Of a stretch of DNA of 64,000 bases, positions 9,330 to 22,267 are shown piece after piece; within the stretch, counting starts at the first letter, position 1; each line of letters begins with the position of its first letter. The DNA comes from Ctenosaura bakeri (Eukaryota; Chordata; Lepidosauria; Squamata; Iguanidae): the NCBI GenBank assembly GCA_948474755.1, contig CAOLHI010000559.1, forward strand, positions 124,001 through 188,000, in the 5' to 3' direction. The notes beneath the pieces were generated by a model. It worked only from the letters and a program-made list of their open reading frames with translations, made no database searches and was not told where the DNA came from. The position numbers and the translations under genes are program-made.

Positions 9330-10076
9330 CTATGATGAATCCACCAGTTTACCAAAAAAACAAAAAACAAAACAGAAAACCCAACGACAACAACAACTCC
9401 CTTTCTCTAATTACTGACTTAACAGGAAAAGAAGGCTTCCTTGACTCCTTCTTGAACACTGGCCTCAACAGGTTTGAACATGTTCCAGCAGAGAAGGCTA
9501 GAAATGTCGCAGAGAGGAAAAACGAGGAAGACAAACAAGAGAAGACTGGAGATGAAGCACTTGTAGACAGTACTTTCTTTTCCGAGGCAGAATCAATGCA
9601 TACCCTACAGTCTCAATCCTTTTCCAAGTCTGAACTGTTCTTAAGGCTTAGGAGGGCTCTGACAGGACTTGTGCTGATCCATTTTGAAAGCCATTTAATT
9701 CCATGTGGCTTAGTTCAATAAAACCTTGTGGGTTACATAAAGCAACTGCTTGTGTCCCACTGAACTTGCCACACAAATTGAGGGCATTGATAGAATCCTG
9801 TTTCTGTGTTCCTGTCGGTAGAAGGAAAAAAAAAAATCCCACCCAACATGAAATCTTCTTTTTACTCTCCTTTTGGATAAAACCTCATTTGATGTATTAG
9901 ATGGTTTCTGTCATTTGTACTCATGGCTCAATATCCAAAATACTGTTTGAATCCAGCTGTTCTTAACAATGTCTTTGTTTCTTATCTCAGATAAATGATG
10001 GATTCCATCCTACTTTTAGTTGACAACCAGGATTCCAAGGTTTCACTTCATTGCCACACTACTATAATGACAATGT
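9330..10076. other. Unique sequence; open frame continuing from the array
   Basis: A plus-strand frame opened inside the tandem array continues through unique sequence to a stop at 9719-9721. It gives about 130 residues after the array, rich in E, K and S. I recognise no domain and do not treat it as a gene. An A-rich stretch at 9352-9385 may mark the L2 5' junction. Confidence 0.4.
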
Positions 10077-10162
10077 TTTAAAAGGTATACAAATAGATTT
10101 GTGCAAACAAAATTCAACAGTTAAATTTTGTTTGCATAAATTTATTTGTGTACCTTTTTTTA
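10077..10162. repeat. Long hairpin (35-bp inverted repeat, short loop)
   Basis: The left arm 'GGTATACAAATAGATTTG...' and the right arm '...ATAAATTTATTTGTGTACC' are complementary at about 31 of 35 positions around an 8-10-base loop near 10115-10123. It could be a minimal palindromic MITE or fold into a small-RNA-precursor-like hairpin. Neither has further support. Confidence 0.7.
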
Positions 10163-10360
10163 TGTTCTAGTTCATGTTTAGACAGAAGCAGTTGTGGTTT
10201 TGGTGCTCTAAAGTTTTAAAAGGACAACATATTTGTATGAAAAATGTAAAGACAGACACAACTATTCCAGTGTGAATTATTTAGCTATTATTTCATGCTG
10301 TGCATTGAATAATTGTCTGTAATGATAGACAATATTAGGGTAGCATATAAGGTTGCTAGA

Positions 10361-10527
10361 GAGCCACAGTGGTGTAATGGTTTGAGACTTGGACTACACC
10401 TCTGGAAATCAAGGTTCAGTTCTCTGTTCAGCCATGGAAACACACACTCAGTCCCAGAAAACTCTGTGATAGTTTCATTTTAGGGTCACCATAAGTTGGA
10501 AAGAACTTGAAGGCACACAACAACAAA
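10361..10527 (+). mobile_element. tRNA-derived SINE, diverged
   Basis: The left end reads 'CCACAGTGGTGTAATGG', the tRNA A-box region, followed by a degraded B box near 10410 ('AAGGTTCAGTTCTC'). The right end reads 'AAGAACTTGAAGGCACACAACAACAAA', the (CAA)n-type tail shared with the copies at 18588, 30191, 57961, 60177 and 61153. It is a fossil and not a functional tRNA. Confidence 0.75.
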
Positions 10528-11499
10528 TTAGCTTACTAGCCTGAAGAAAATACTTTAAGAATCACTTGCTGCTTAAGATGTACAACTTAGCCCAGAGGAT
10601 TTGTGGGAGTCATTTTCTTCATGGAAGAAGACTTTAGATCTCTGCCAATATGTGTGAAATCATGTGAAAGTGAGTACTCTATGGAGCATGAATACAAGTA
10701 AAGATGTAAATGCTACCCACAGTTTCACAAAGCTAGGTAGAAGTAACAGCACCTTCTCCACCACCCACATATATTTTAGGTTTATAAAAATCCTGTTTGG
10801 GAAAGAAAATTGTCAGTTTCAAATTGGCTGTTTTGGAGGTTGGAAGCAAAAGCTTGGCAGCAGTAACTTGATATGCTTTAAGCTTTTTGGAACTGATGTT
10901 TCCATGGCTTTGGAGTTAGAATGGACTGTTCTGGCTACTGTCTTCCTACCGTTCTTTTCCAATGTTTTGCATAAGCAGATTTTTACTTAAGATTCCAATG
11001 CTCTCTCCTGCAAAGGAAGCTGACCTTGAAAAGGTTGCTCTCAACTTCCTAGTATTTGGGAGTACATGCCAGAAAAAACAGTATTTTGGATGTATTACAT
11101 TTTTCTGAAGAACTATCACTGAAAAATATATTCCATGGAAGCAAACAGATTGAAATGAGTCCAAAGATTCCTGAAAAAAGAGAAAACTGTTATCAGTTCA
11201 AACAATTTCATTTCTTTATGATATGATACATACAACTAGCTGAATGTACTCTGGTTATTGGTATTATTGTATTGAAATTATTCAGGACATTATTTATCTC
11301 TCCTTCTCCTATGGCTGGGATGCAAGACAGCTTCCAGAATAACAATAATTTAAAACTACCAGTAAAGACACAATATTACATATATCTGAACTTGATAAAA
11401 TTGGTCATATTCTTAATTGAACTATTAAGTACTCAAAAGTTCAGCATATCTAGTTAAAACTCTTATCCATGCCAGATAGGCCTGTTGCCAAGTGCCTGC
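10528..11499. other. Unique AT-rich sequence, no gene seen
   Basis: Small open frames occur (for example about 10664-10990 plus and 10946-11164 minus), but none shows a family motif or a conserved pattern. Confidence 0.5.
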
Positions 11500-11655
11500 C
11501 TGATTACAAAAGTCTCTGCCAACCAAAGGTCAATTAGAAAGGGTTTAATCTAGTCTACTGTAGAGGGGAGTACTATAATCTGGGAACCATCACTGAGAAG
11601 GTCCTCTTCTGTGTCCTCACCAACCACACATCTGAGGGGTCAAGAAGAGGACAAC
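11500..11655 (-). mobile_element. L2 LINE C-terminal remnant
   Basis: The plus-strand text 'ACTATAATCTGGGAACCATCACTGAGAAGGTCCTCTT' is a diverged match to the APKLWN region of the L2 at 5771-5800. This is therefore a decayed minus-strand L2 fragment. Confidence 0.5.
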
Positions 11656-11869
11656 CATAATATCCCATGTTGGAGGCTACTCATGTCTTTGTATAAAGTC
11701 ATATAAGAAGTATGGATGAATTGTACAGTTTGAACCAATCCATTCTGAGTGCATTCACAGTTCAGAGTGCTTAACAGTACTCTGTCACACAACCAGATGT
11801 TATATGGAAGATGGAAGAAGGAGAAATAAAAGGCTCTGTGCCATATCAGGAACTCTAAAACACATATTC

Positions 11870-12115
11870 ATACAAACGTGGAAATATTGCAAAATAATGC
11901 ACAATATTGTGGAATATTGATTTTGAAATATTGTGAAAACAAGTTAAAGCTTTTTCTGCTAACAATGCCATCTTCTAGGAAGAAAGAATGAAAAATGACC
12001 ATTTCCCACACAAAATAAGTCCTGAATTGCAAATATTACTGCCTGTCTAGGATTCTCCTTCTCAGGGTTTTGTGACACCAGAGAAGCTCTTTTTTTAAAA
12101 ACCATTTCCCCTCAA
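11870..12115. repeat. Unclassified interspersed repeat, copy B
   Basis: The tract at about 12014-12072 ('CTGAATTGCAAATATTACTG', then 'TAGGATTCTCCTTCTCAGGG') aligns with 3049-3100 in copy A. The preceding part has the same A/T-rich 'ATATTGTG' character. Confidence 0.45.
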
Positions 12116-15100
12116 ATATTTTTATATCTAGTATTTTCTTTTGAGGCTTGATTTAAGCACTAGACAGCTAAATGATTTCAATCATTTGATCCAAATGATC
12201 ATTACACATGTAATTGTCTTGTCTTAAACCAGGGATGTGCACATCCATAAAGCACACATCTGTATTATGGCTTTACTTCCTGAGTCTCTGCATTCTGCCT
12301 GTGCTAATTTCCCTGAAGATTTTTTTTTAAATAGGATGATATCTGTCCGTTTTTTGCTTATTTTCCCTCAATACCTGCATTATTCTGCATATATTTTAAA
12401 TTGTACACTTCACTTGACATATTTTCCCCATTGACTAACATGCTTTCAAGAAATTAAGCAGTTGTTTATGCAGTATACAGCACTTCCATGCTGATTAAAA
12501 AGACCACATTTTGTTCTTGTTCTTTCTGATTTTTTTTTTTTTGAAAGCCATACATGTTTTGTTTCTCCCAGAATATTTTCTGTCAGCTCCCAGTATGATC
12601 AGAAACTTTTAATACCAGCTGTCCAGGTCAATTTATTTTAACCCAGTATAACATTAAAAAGAACAACAGAAGGAATAGAAAGAATGGAAGGAACAAAATC
12701 TGGGCCTTTTCAATCAGTCTGGCTGCTCCCATAATCTCATTTATTCTTTATACTGGGGGAGGGGCAACTGGGATGGATGGTGGGGTCAGTTTTCTGTTTC
12801 TGGAACCTTTGAGAGCCAAATGACCTGATGACAAAAACAACAATAAAAAATGAAAGTGGCTGAAAGTTTTCTTCTGGTTTTGTAAACTGAGCATTATTTG
12901 AGAATAAACATTATGGAAGGAGACTTTGCAACCTACATAAAAGGTAGATTGCCCATCCTCCCACTCTCCAAAAACATAAAAATGGTTATATTTGGGGCTG
13001 TTGTGCTTACTGAGTTTTTTTTTGGGGGGGCAGCATCAGAAGACACAGCTATGGGACAGGCATACATGACAGGCATACATCTCCTGATGAAGGATCTCAT
13101 CCTTAATATTTTTCACACATATGTATAAAATTTGGGGATGTGGTAGTCCCTAAAGATGGAATTAACATGTCAACTTTAGACAAATAACTTTAGGGGGGTT
13201 GTTTTAGACACCTGTAATTTTTTTTGGAAAAAAAAAGTTTTAAAAATTGTTTTGACTGCTCAAACTTGATAATTTAGTTAATTCAGACATTGCCCTGCCA
13301 GCTAAGTCTTTTGAAGTAGTAGTAGTAGTAGTAGTAATAGTAATAATAATGACAGTAAACTTAAAAAGTTAGAGTTGAGTTTTTTTGTTTATTCTACCAG
13401 AAAACAAACTGATGAGATTCAATAACACAGCTTGTGGAAGTAGGGGAGTGATAAGAGAATAATTTACCTATTATTTCTATCAGTTCAAAAAGTGAGATAC
13501 TTTTGCTGTCCTCTTAAGCCATTTGGTGATCTAGGCTTGTGACAGAAAGTTCCCTCTCATGCTCCCCTACTCTCATACTTCTCACACTTCATCATCTCCA
13601 CAGTTGTTTGTCTAAGCCTGGGCAGCAGGTCTGGGGAAATCTGTTGCTGGTACTACCATTTGTTTTTACTCTACAGGCTTTGCCACTGCTACTTCCTGTT
13701 TGACTTTCTTCTGCCTCTGTCCTAAGCCAAGTCATTGTGTTATCTGTTAAGGTGTTGCAGCAGGATTTTGGTATTATAATATTGTTTACATCTGCTCAAT
13801 TGCTGTTGAGAGTGGAGTCTGGTAGCAATTCTGGGATCTTCTCCCACCAAAAAATTACCCTATACAATATTCTACCTTCTTTGTGATGACTGAGACTCCC
13901 TGCCTTCCATCTAACATCTAAGAAACAATGGGAAATCACAACAAACTATAAGCAGGGTATGAAGGAAGAAGGAAGAATGTTTCCTGACCTAAAACATACA
14001 AACTTATTAAACACATTAACTGTAAGAGAATCAGAACATTAAGCAAAGATACTCAGCTAGACAAAAAAGGAAATTAGAGGAAGACTCAGCAAAGACCAAA
14101 AATTGCCCACCATTTTTCATAGAATGAAGGTGAAGGGATACCTTCTATATGACTGCAATGACTTCAGATAATACCTTCTCATAAGCTTTGTGACTGGAGA
14201 GTGCTTTTGAAATCCATGCCCCAAACTGGATGTTAAAACTGTCAGTGTGAGGTCCTTCACCTCCTTTTAGTTATCAAATCACCTTCCTTATATGGTCATG
14301 TCATACATGTGCAAAATACTCCAGATTTTGTCTTTCTGTGCAGAACTGAATTGTGCCAGTCTAAAACATTATGGTACCAGTTACTCTTAATTTGCTTTAT
14401 TGTTTAGGATGTGACAGAATCAGCTCCATTCCCCTAATTTAAATCTCCCTTAGCCTTGGGGGTGTTTCTTGGGACTGAAGGCTCTATATCCAGTGGGCCC
14501 ATGTCCTCTTCCAGCCCACTCCAACCCCACCCCTTCTTTGATCCTTCCTGAGGTTGGAAACTTCCATGTTGTTTAGATAGGGCTTCAAGTGGAAATCTGA
14601 GATTGGTTAATCTCATCTGAGGTCAAAGTATTATCAGAGTATCTCCAAGGACTGCAAAACTGAGGCTTGATAGGTACACATAGTCTGCAGTCTGCCCTTT
14701 CCCCATTATGACCTATTGCTTCCTTACTCCTATAATGCTTCCTTCCTATCTTCCAGGGAAGACATCTGAGGGATATACTTCTTTATATAATCTGTAACAA
14801 ACACTCTGTGTCTTGGACACTGTATTCCTTGGCAATGTTTACAATTCTTTTTCTGAGATACTGGACTACAGCTTGTTAGGAAACCTACCAGAATTGATGT
14901 GCATAGTACAATTAAACCAGCAATAATTATTACCCACTGACTGTGTGATCGCCTTTCCTATTGACTGGAAAATGAAAATCCTGATATCTTTTGCATTAAT
15001 CACTTCATGGAGTGCTGAAAATACACTCCCCTTAGGTTGCTATTAATGGAAAGGATTTACTGTATAGATACAGATGCATATTGCTTCTTCCTTTGAGAGC

Positions 15101-15470
15101 TCAGAGACCTGTTTCAAATTAACCGCCAATTTTACACTAAAGGACAAATAGCCAATAGATTTACTGAAGTAGACAGAATCCCTGCAGTTTTATTATTACC
15201 AAGGTACCTCCTGTAGGCAAAGACTGGTTTGAAATTAGCTGCACTGTGTTTTTAGACCCTTCAGACTATAATATTTTGAGCTCTGTGTTGGTTTTGAGTT
15301 CTTGATTTTCACTTGTAATTTTTGCAGAAGGGAAAAGTGCAGACTTAAGCCCCCTGTAACCACGTGAAATTTCCTTTTTCAAGGGAAAGACTTAAGTTGA
15401 CAAGTACATATATAGGCAGAAATATAAATCACATTCTTATATGGTGAAAATTTCAGTTGTATTGTATTAC
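12116..15470. other. Unique sequence with (AGT)n tract
   Basis: No gene, LINE motif or RNA is recognised in 3.3 kb. A trinucleotide (AGT)/(AAT) microsatellite lies at 13316-13350, and an 11-base T run lies near 12531. Short open frames lack any family signature. Confidence 0.5.
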
Positions 15471-15471
15471 A

Positions 15472-15912
15472 ACAAGCTGGAACGTGTCCAGAGGCTGGTG
15501 CTCAAGATGGCATGAGGCCTGAAAACTAGGCTTTATAAGGAACAGCTTAGGGAACTGGATATGTTTAGCTTGGAGAAGAGAAGACTGAGAGATTATATGA
15601 TAGTCATCTTTGAATATCTGAAGAAAGGTCTTGAGGAAGATGGAGTGAGCTTGTAATTCAAATTACAAGAAAAGAGATTGCACCTAAACATTAGAAAGAA
15701 CTTCTTTCCTGTAAGAGCTATTTTAGAGTGGGATACATTTCCTCAGAGAGTGGTAGACTTCTTCTTTACAGATCTTTAAAGAGAAATTGGATGACTGTCT
15801 CCCAAGACTGCTTTAATTATATATTCCTGCACTGAAGGGAGTTGGACTACATGGCCCTTGCAATTTCTTCTAATTCTATGATTATTGATTGCTGTTCTAT
15901 GATTATTGATTG
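15472..15912 (+). mobile_element. CR1 LINE 3' end, decayed
   Basis: The plus-strand translation in shifting frames gives KLERVQRLVLKMA, LRELDMFSLEKRRLRDYMI and LNIRKNFFPVRA, the CR1 ORF2 C-terminal end. The 3' end has TTCTATGATTATTGATT repeats, a degenerate CR1 terminal octamer. It is strongly 5'-truncated. Confidence 0.75.
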
Positions 15913-16109
15913 CTGTACAACCAGTAATAAGAAGATACCTGTATACTTGTCTGCAGCTTCCCCTGCTCCCCACTGGCCTGGAAATGACAATGTTAGGATC
16001 TGATGCTAACAAAGGTTTTTTGTTTTTGTTTTTGTTTTTTTGAGGGGGTGGTCATTGCACATTTGGTAGAAAATTTGAAACTTTGTAGCATGCTTTAAGT
16101 TAGTCAGTC

Positions 16110-16795
16110 TCAAAGGTGCCACAGACTTCCTCTGCATATTCTACATGGAGCTGTCATTGGAAACTGTTCAGAAATTTCAGTGGGTTCAAAATGCAGTAGC
16201 CAGCTTGCTGACTGGGGCTGGTTACATGGAACATATAACTGCTCTTTAGAACAACAGTACTGGCTAGCAATCCATTTCTGGACAGAATTCAAAGTGCTGG
16301 CTATGACTTTTATACACCTAAATGGATCAATTCCAGACTTTCTAAAAGATGGCATCTCCTCATATGAACCAGCCTGAACTTTAACATTTTTGAAGGGATG
16401 GCTTTCTCTTGGTCTCACCAGCATGACAAACCTGTTTGGTGAGGACATAGGAGAGATCTTTCTCATTGGCTGCTCCCAATCTGTTACACTCACTATCATG
16501 GAAGGTTCAGTTTTGTTCTCTTTCTACTCCCAGGCTAAAATTTAAGCAGGACTTTGGTGTTTAAATTATGAGGCAAAAGGGTGTTTTGGATGTGATGGGC
16601 ATTGGCTTTATCTTTTCATCTTTGAATTATGTCTCAATTGTATTTTAAACTGTTTTAACTGTGGACTTTAATTTTTAAAAAACTTTTGTGAATATGATTT
16701 TAGCTGGACTATATTTTAAATTCTTCCATTGTAACCTGCTTTGACTCTTTTGCCAGGAGAAATGCAGGGTATAAATACATTAGGCAAATAATAAA
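16110..16795 (+). mobile_element. L2-like LINE 3' part, decayed
   Basis: Frames near 16140-16377 read VQNAVASLLTGAG-like, then WLAIHFWTEFKVLAMTFIHLNG, equivalent to the L2 LHWLPI..R..YKVLVFTFKALHG block. The 3' UTR near 16725-16790 ends 'GGTATAAATACATTAGGCAAATAATAAATA', an L2-type tail in broken form. No intact frame remains. Confidence 0.65.
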
Positions 16796-18587
16796 TAACC
16801 ACCAAAGTGATAAAGAAGTGAGTTATGATGGCATAAATCCAATTTAGGACCTCATAATTCACTAGCAGGATGCCTGTCACAATCTGAAAGCTATATTCCA
16901 GAATGAAATGGGAATACTTTGTGCACAGAATTGACTGATTTTGTTAATAATTATTAATATTTAAATGACATATAGGCATATTTCCACATGCAAACATATT
17001 TCCATTTAAACATAAGGACATAGTAAGATGAATAGAAATTAAAGCAAAACAAGTAATATATAGAATTGAACTATAAAACTTATGATGCATAGAATACAAA
17101 CAATGTGGTAAAATTATTTGAAAGCAAATATTAGCATCATACTTATATGAAGAATAGTAGGAAACACATTGAGATTGAATAGAAGACAAAGGATATCAGG
17201 CAAAAAAGTATGTATAGCAGAGATGGGAACACCTTGACCTTAGAGGGCCATTTTCAGTTCTGCTGGAACCTGAGCAGGCCACACTGTGCTTCCACAGCCA
17301 CCATTTTCCATCACTACAGGTCACTTTTGGAGGGTTTCTGAGGAGGAAGGTCTGGCTGTCTCACAGCATGGAGGGAAGACTTTTACTGTATTTTAAAACA
17401 CTTTTAGTTGGAAAATTGAGTGGAAATTAGACAAACTTTTTGGGGGGGGTGCTGTGGGGGGTAGTGGTAGGTCTCAGGGATCGAAGGGCCACATGATTCC
17501 CACCCCTGATGTCTTGTATCTGTATAACCAATAGCCAAGATCCAGTTAGTAGCCCCAAGTACAATAGATTCATAAATTCAATAGGATTACATAAGCGTTG
17601 ATTTACCATTCAGCAACTGAGCCAATCAATCAACTATGGATTTAGGGCAATGTTAACCAAAGCAAAATATTCTGTTGCTAATAATGTTGACAGTTTAATT
17701 CTACTTCTGATTTGAATGGTTAATCTTATTTATTTGTTCCAGTCTTCCCTTAAGCTAACATAATGGTTCAACCGAACTAAGTGTGCAACTTTTTTAAAAC
17801 TAGTGTACTCCATTTTGTTATTTTTTTTCTGGTAAATTAATCAAAAGTTCTTTGGTCATTTATGGCAGTTGTGCAACTGATCTAGGCATGCACATCTTGT
17901 TAGACCAGCACTTCTCCTGCATGTCCCATCTCCATGTTTAAATAATTGGTTGGCAAAGTTCGCTGTGCTATCTAAGGGCAGTGGGGGCAATTCTGACATG
18001 CTTAGGGGACTTTTTGGCATGTTTCATCTCCAGAGCAGGTCTTTTTCTCAATTAGGAAGAGCCCTCCTCATTCAGCTGATGGTCCAAAATATGGAAAATT
18101 TGTCCTCTAGAGGAAATGATAGGAATCAACCATTCTTTTTAAAGTGTATAATTTTTTTGCAAAATCTGGGGGAGTTGGGGGGGGCACCCAGGGACTTTAG
18201 GGACAACATTGGGGCCTTTAACCTCACATGAAGCCCCTGGATCATGTTTTGTCCAACCCTGTTTTGTGGAATGTAAGCTTACCTTTGCAACCAAAGCTAT
18301 TCACAAGTGAGATTTACTCCAATGCATAGATTTTTGTAACCAAGTCTATGAAGAGCCAAAATATAATCTGAAAGGTGGTGATGGGATTAAGGAAACCTTT
18401 ACAGAGTACTTTAAAACTGCCATAGTTTAAAGAACATGGGAGAAATCTGATTTTTTGTTTATGTGGGGAATTTCCATGGGTAAAAGAAGCTCTTCTTCTT
18501 CAGATATATTGGTTCTAGATGAGGAGAATGATAGCAGATAGGGTATCAGCCCTCACTCAAGCAACTGAAAGAATCTGAATGCCTTTG
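16796..18587. other. Unique sequence, no gene seen
   Basis: A repeat-like stretch at about 17218-17320 ('AGAGATGGGAACACCTTGAC', then 'GAGGGCCATTTTC') was not assigned to a family. G-runs of eight occur at 17442-17449 and near 18173-18184. No coding motif was found. Confidence 0.45.
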
Positions 18588-18727
18588 AAAGCCCAAGTCA
18601 CACTCTCAGCCTAAGAGGAAAACAATGGCAAACACTCTCTGAACAAATCTGTCCAAGAAATCCTTGTGACAGGTTTGCTTAGGGTTGCCATTGGTAAGAA
18701 ATGACTTGAAGGCACACAACAACAATC
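18588..18727 (+). mobile_element. SINE 3' half
   Basis: Begins in the body with 'CAAGTCACACTCTCAGCC' and ends 'AAATGACTTGAAGGCACACAACAACAA', as in the SINE copies elsewhere in the window. The tRNA-like head is missing. Confidence 0.75.
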
Positions 18728-19924
18728 TTCTTTCTGTATGTATTCAATAGAAGATCTCCAAATCAGTGCAGAATTCTGTTTTAGTTGCATTTCTTTAGCT
18801 CTTTGAACTGTATGAGTTAGGTTTTTAGTCAAGGCAAATTGCTTATATCTTACCTTACCTTACATACAATACCTTATTGTATATTATAAATGTATTGGTT
18901 ATAGTTACTTTCAAGACACTCTAAAGTAATTATTTCTGCTACCTTAAACCTTTAAATGTAACTCTCTAGTTTTTTGTAATTCAAAAGTTAACTAATCAGT
19001 TCCTTCTACTTACTTTATTAGAACATGGGAATGCTATAAGCTGTTGATCAGTGGTATATAACACAATAACAGTATGAGGCTAAACACCTTATAACAAATA
19101 GTAATAGTAATAATAATAACAACAACAACAACAACAATAATATGTTCGGGTTACATCACAAAAAGAATAATGTGATGCTTTGCTATGTTACAAGCTTGAT
19201 TATACCTCATGTATTGCAAAAACTAGTTACTTAGAAGAGGCTCTTAATTGTAATAAGATTTTTCCAAGCAGCAGCATTCAGCAGCATTAGTTGGATGAAT
19301 TACACTTATACTTGGATGGTTTCCTTCCAAGGCAACAGTGATGTCATCACTGAATGTAGAAGAGGTGGCATATTCATTTTCCAGAGCATGTTTGGTAAGA
19401 GAGGAAGCCACTTATAAATTAAGAACTTCTAGGTCTTTGGGAACTACTTTCAGTCTACTTATAGGAGAAGAAAGTACAGTGAACTGTTCTACAAGAGGAA
19501 TTTTTATTCATCAGGTTCAAGATTGTCTGTTTAGGAATCTGGAGAAGCTAAAATGCACAAAGCTTGGAATGCTTTTTTTTAAAAAAAATAAAATAAAAAT
19601 AATTGGTTCTAATACCAAGCTTACAAAAGATATTGTTACAAATTTACGAAGGATTTTCCTATAACACAAAATCAATTAATATTTACTTTTAAAAATTTAT
19701 CAGAATGTTGCAAGCCTCAGATTTATGACAGAAAACACACAGTACCATGAAACACAACAGAAGCCAGCATGAGAACCATATAATGTTCCTACTGTGCCAT
19801 GTAATAAGTTCTACACTATTGCTACAAATAGTAATTGAAAATTAAATCACACTGCAAAAGAGTGTGGTTGTTCTTGTAAAGTTACAGTTCATAGGATCAT
19901 TATTTCAGAAACTTGAGTGATTGA
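18728..19924. other. Unique sequence with (TAA)/(CAA) microsatellite
   Basis: A trinucleotide tract (TAATAATAACAACAAC pattern) lies at 19098-19142. A 108-residue open frame at 19338-19664 shows no recognised motif. Confidence 0.5.
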
Positions 19925-20060
19925 TTGATTTAATTGATTTCATTTACATCCCATCTTTCTGACAAAATGAAACTAAAGCAACTTATAATATAAAATAGCT
20001 ATAACAATATGCAATACAAAAGTTTAAAAGGCATTGAACAATCAATTCCATTAAAACAAT
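19925..20060 (-). mobile_element. Possible L2/CR1-type 3' tail
   Basis: The plus-strand text 'TTGATTTCATTTACATCCCATCTTTCTGAC' followed by A-rich 'AAACTAAAGCAACTTATAATATAAAA' has the layout of the LINE 3' UTR ends seen at 5483-5640 and 43362. No coding part is attached. Confidence 0.4.
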
Positions 20061-20154
20061 AATTTTAAGATACTAATGTAAAAGATTAATGTTAAATGTT
20101 AAAATCAAACATATTTTATATGTAAAAACAGCATTATAACTAACTAATATACAT

Positions 20155-20300
20155 GATACTATTTGTCATCAAGTCTGTTTTGACATAGCGATCCTATCAA
20201 TGAAAGACCTTGATGAACCCCAGTCGTCAACAACTCTGGTCAGGTCTTGCAAATTCATGCTTGTGACTTCTTTTATTGAATCAATTCATCTGTAAGTCTT
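20155..20300. repeat. SINE-like dispersed repeat fragment
   Basis: 'GTCATCAAGTCTGTTTTGACATAGCGATCCTATCAATGAAAGACC' in degraded form resembles the 'AAGTC...GACTTATGGCGACCCTAT' body seen in squamate SINEs. It ends in 'GTCAGGTCTTGCAAATTCATG'. Assignment is tentative. Confidence 0.35.
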
Positions 20301-22264
20301 ACTTTTTTCCTACTTTATTTAGCAACACTGTCTTTTCCAAAGAAACATGTATTCTCATGATAGTTTCCCTTTGCCCTCTACGGCGTCAAAGTAGAGGTAA
20401 TGGCAGTCAGAAAAGCTCTGACTCATTGTCCTCTAGGGCATCAAAATAGATGAACCAATCCCATTGAGATTTTGTGGGAGAAAATTGCAGACTGCTTTAG
20501 TGATTAGTACCAACTTGTTTTTAAATATTACTGGTATTAGCCTAAATCCAATGGTTAGTCCCAACTAGACTATATGTGTTGACTTACCAGATATCCATTG
20601 ATTTAGTAGCTCTATTCTGGTTGGCACTAGCATTTGGATTTAGACCACTGACTGTCCTAAAACCTAGAGAGAATTGAAGAAACCCTTCAATTGAAAAAAA
20701 AACACCTTAATAATTTGCACTGTCTTTCTTAAAGAAACAAAGCTGTGCATTGTAAACAAACCAGGGATCTATAAAAGATAGGTCCCAGGTACTCAGATGA
20801 AAATCATCTAGTACCTAACAAGTGCTGCATTTCAAAAGGAGGTGGGGAGTTATGCTAATATACAGAGGGTTATTTTCCTTGAACTATCCCCACAAATGGA
20901 AGACTGAAACATCACAGATGGGACTTTTTTCAGTACTAATCATGTTTATTCTTCTGTGCAGGGAGCCCCAGTTTAATCTTCAGTTCTTTCACCTAGGCAG
21001 CACCAAAGTCTGTGAGGGTAAGAATCGCAATATTAATAGTCAAGTAATACAAAAAAATTATGGTTCCGGCTCTAAAACTTTACTTTAAAAGAACACTCCC
21101 TCAATTTAGTTTTCACATAAAGGATCTTTGTGACAAATACCAAAACATACACTGGTCACAACGTATGATGTGGACCCATGCATTTGATGTGCCTAAGATT
21201 GATTTCAAAAGATTATTTTCACCTATACTTGCACCTGTTTATCTAGTGTTTAAAAATTTGCAAATTTAGCCAATATTCCATTGAAATTAACTGTCACTGT
21301 GAAGAGATGGTGCCTATGGAAATATCTAAGAGAGTTTATTAGCTGGAATCATGGATCTCCTCTTTTGGGGTTGTGATATCCTGGAGACTTAGGAGAAGGC
21401 ATTCATCTGCTACTGCAGTCTACTATGCCCCACAAAATAAGCTCTACGGGACTAGGAAACTCTTCAGCACTTGTGTTGGGATGGCACAGAAAAGCATAAA
21501 GGGAAAGTGGGGGGAGATATTTCTGAAACATCAGCCAGAAAAAAAAAAAAAAAAAGATTTAGTCCTATGGGGTTTTTCTTTTCTGCTTTTGATCTGAATT
21601 CTAGTTGTGCTGTCATGAATATCACAGCCTTTTGTTTCTTTAAGGCATTTTGTGCCTGTTATTGACAAGGGCTTCTTATCTTTGTATAGTTATTCGTGAG
21701 TGGAAAATAGAACCTGGATCCATTACTAATGATCATTATAGTTTTTTCATTGGAATAAGGTTGTCTCAAAAGAGCTGTGTATGTGTTCAAGCAACATATT
21801 TCATACAAAAGAATCAACCCTCAACATGTAGCGCATTAGTGAATTTGTGCAATGCAGTAGGACTACACATAGCCCTTAATTCCTCTTGACTCCTTGAAGT
21901 CTGAAACATAAATTGTGATCAAACATGTTTAAAACACAGTATAGAGTTTTAAAAAACGCTTCCAGACACAATTGTTCTTTAGTAAATGGGATGGATTGGT
22001 GGCAACCATGCATGAAATGAATTGATTTTCATAGCACCATTGCAAACATATCACTCAGAAGAGGGAGGAATGTACATTAACAGTCCTTATTTGCTGACTC
22101 CTTAAGAGTTCAATGTCAATAATACAGTTCAACTGACAGTAACCTACCTATGTCAAATCCTGTTCCATAGCTCCCTAAATAATCACATTGCTCAGCTTCT
22201 GCAAGTGGGAAAACATCAATACTACATGGATTTTTTTTCACATGAACAATGTTTCCATAAACAT
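20301..22264. other. Unique sequence, no gene seen
   Basis: Several short open frames occur but show no family motif. A 16-base A run lies at about 21540-21555. Confidence 0.5.
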
Positions 22265-22267
22265 ATT

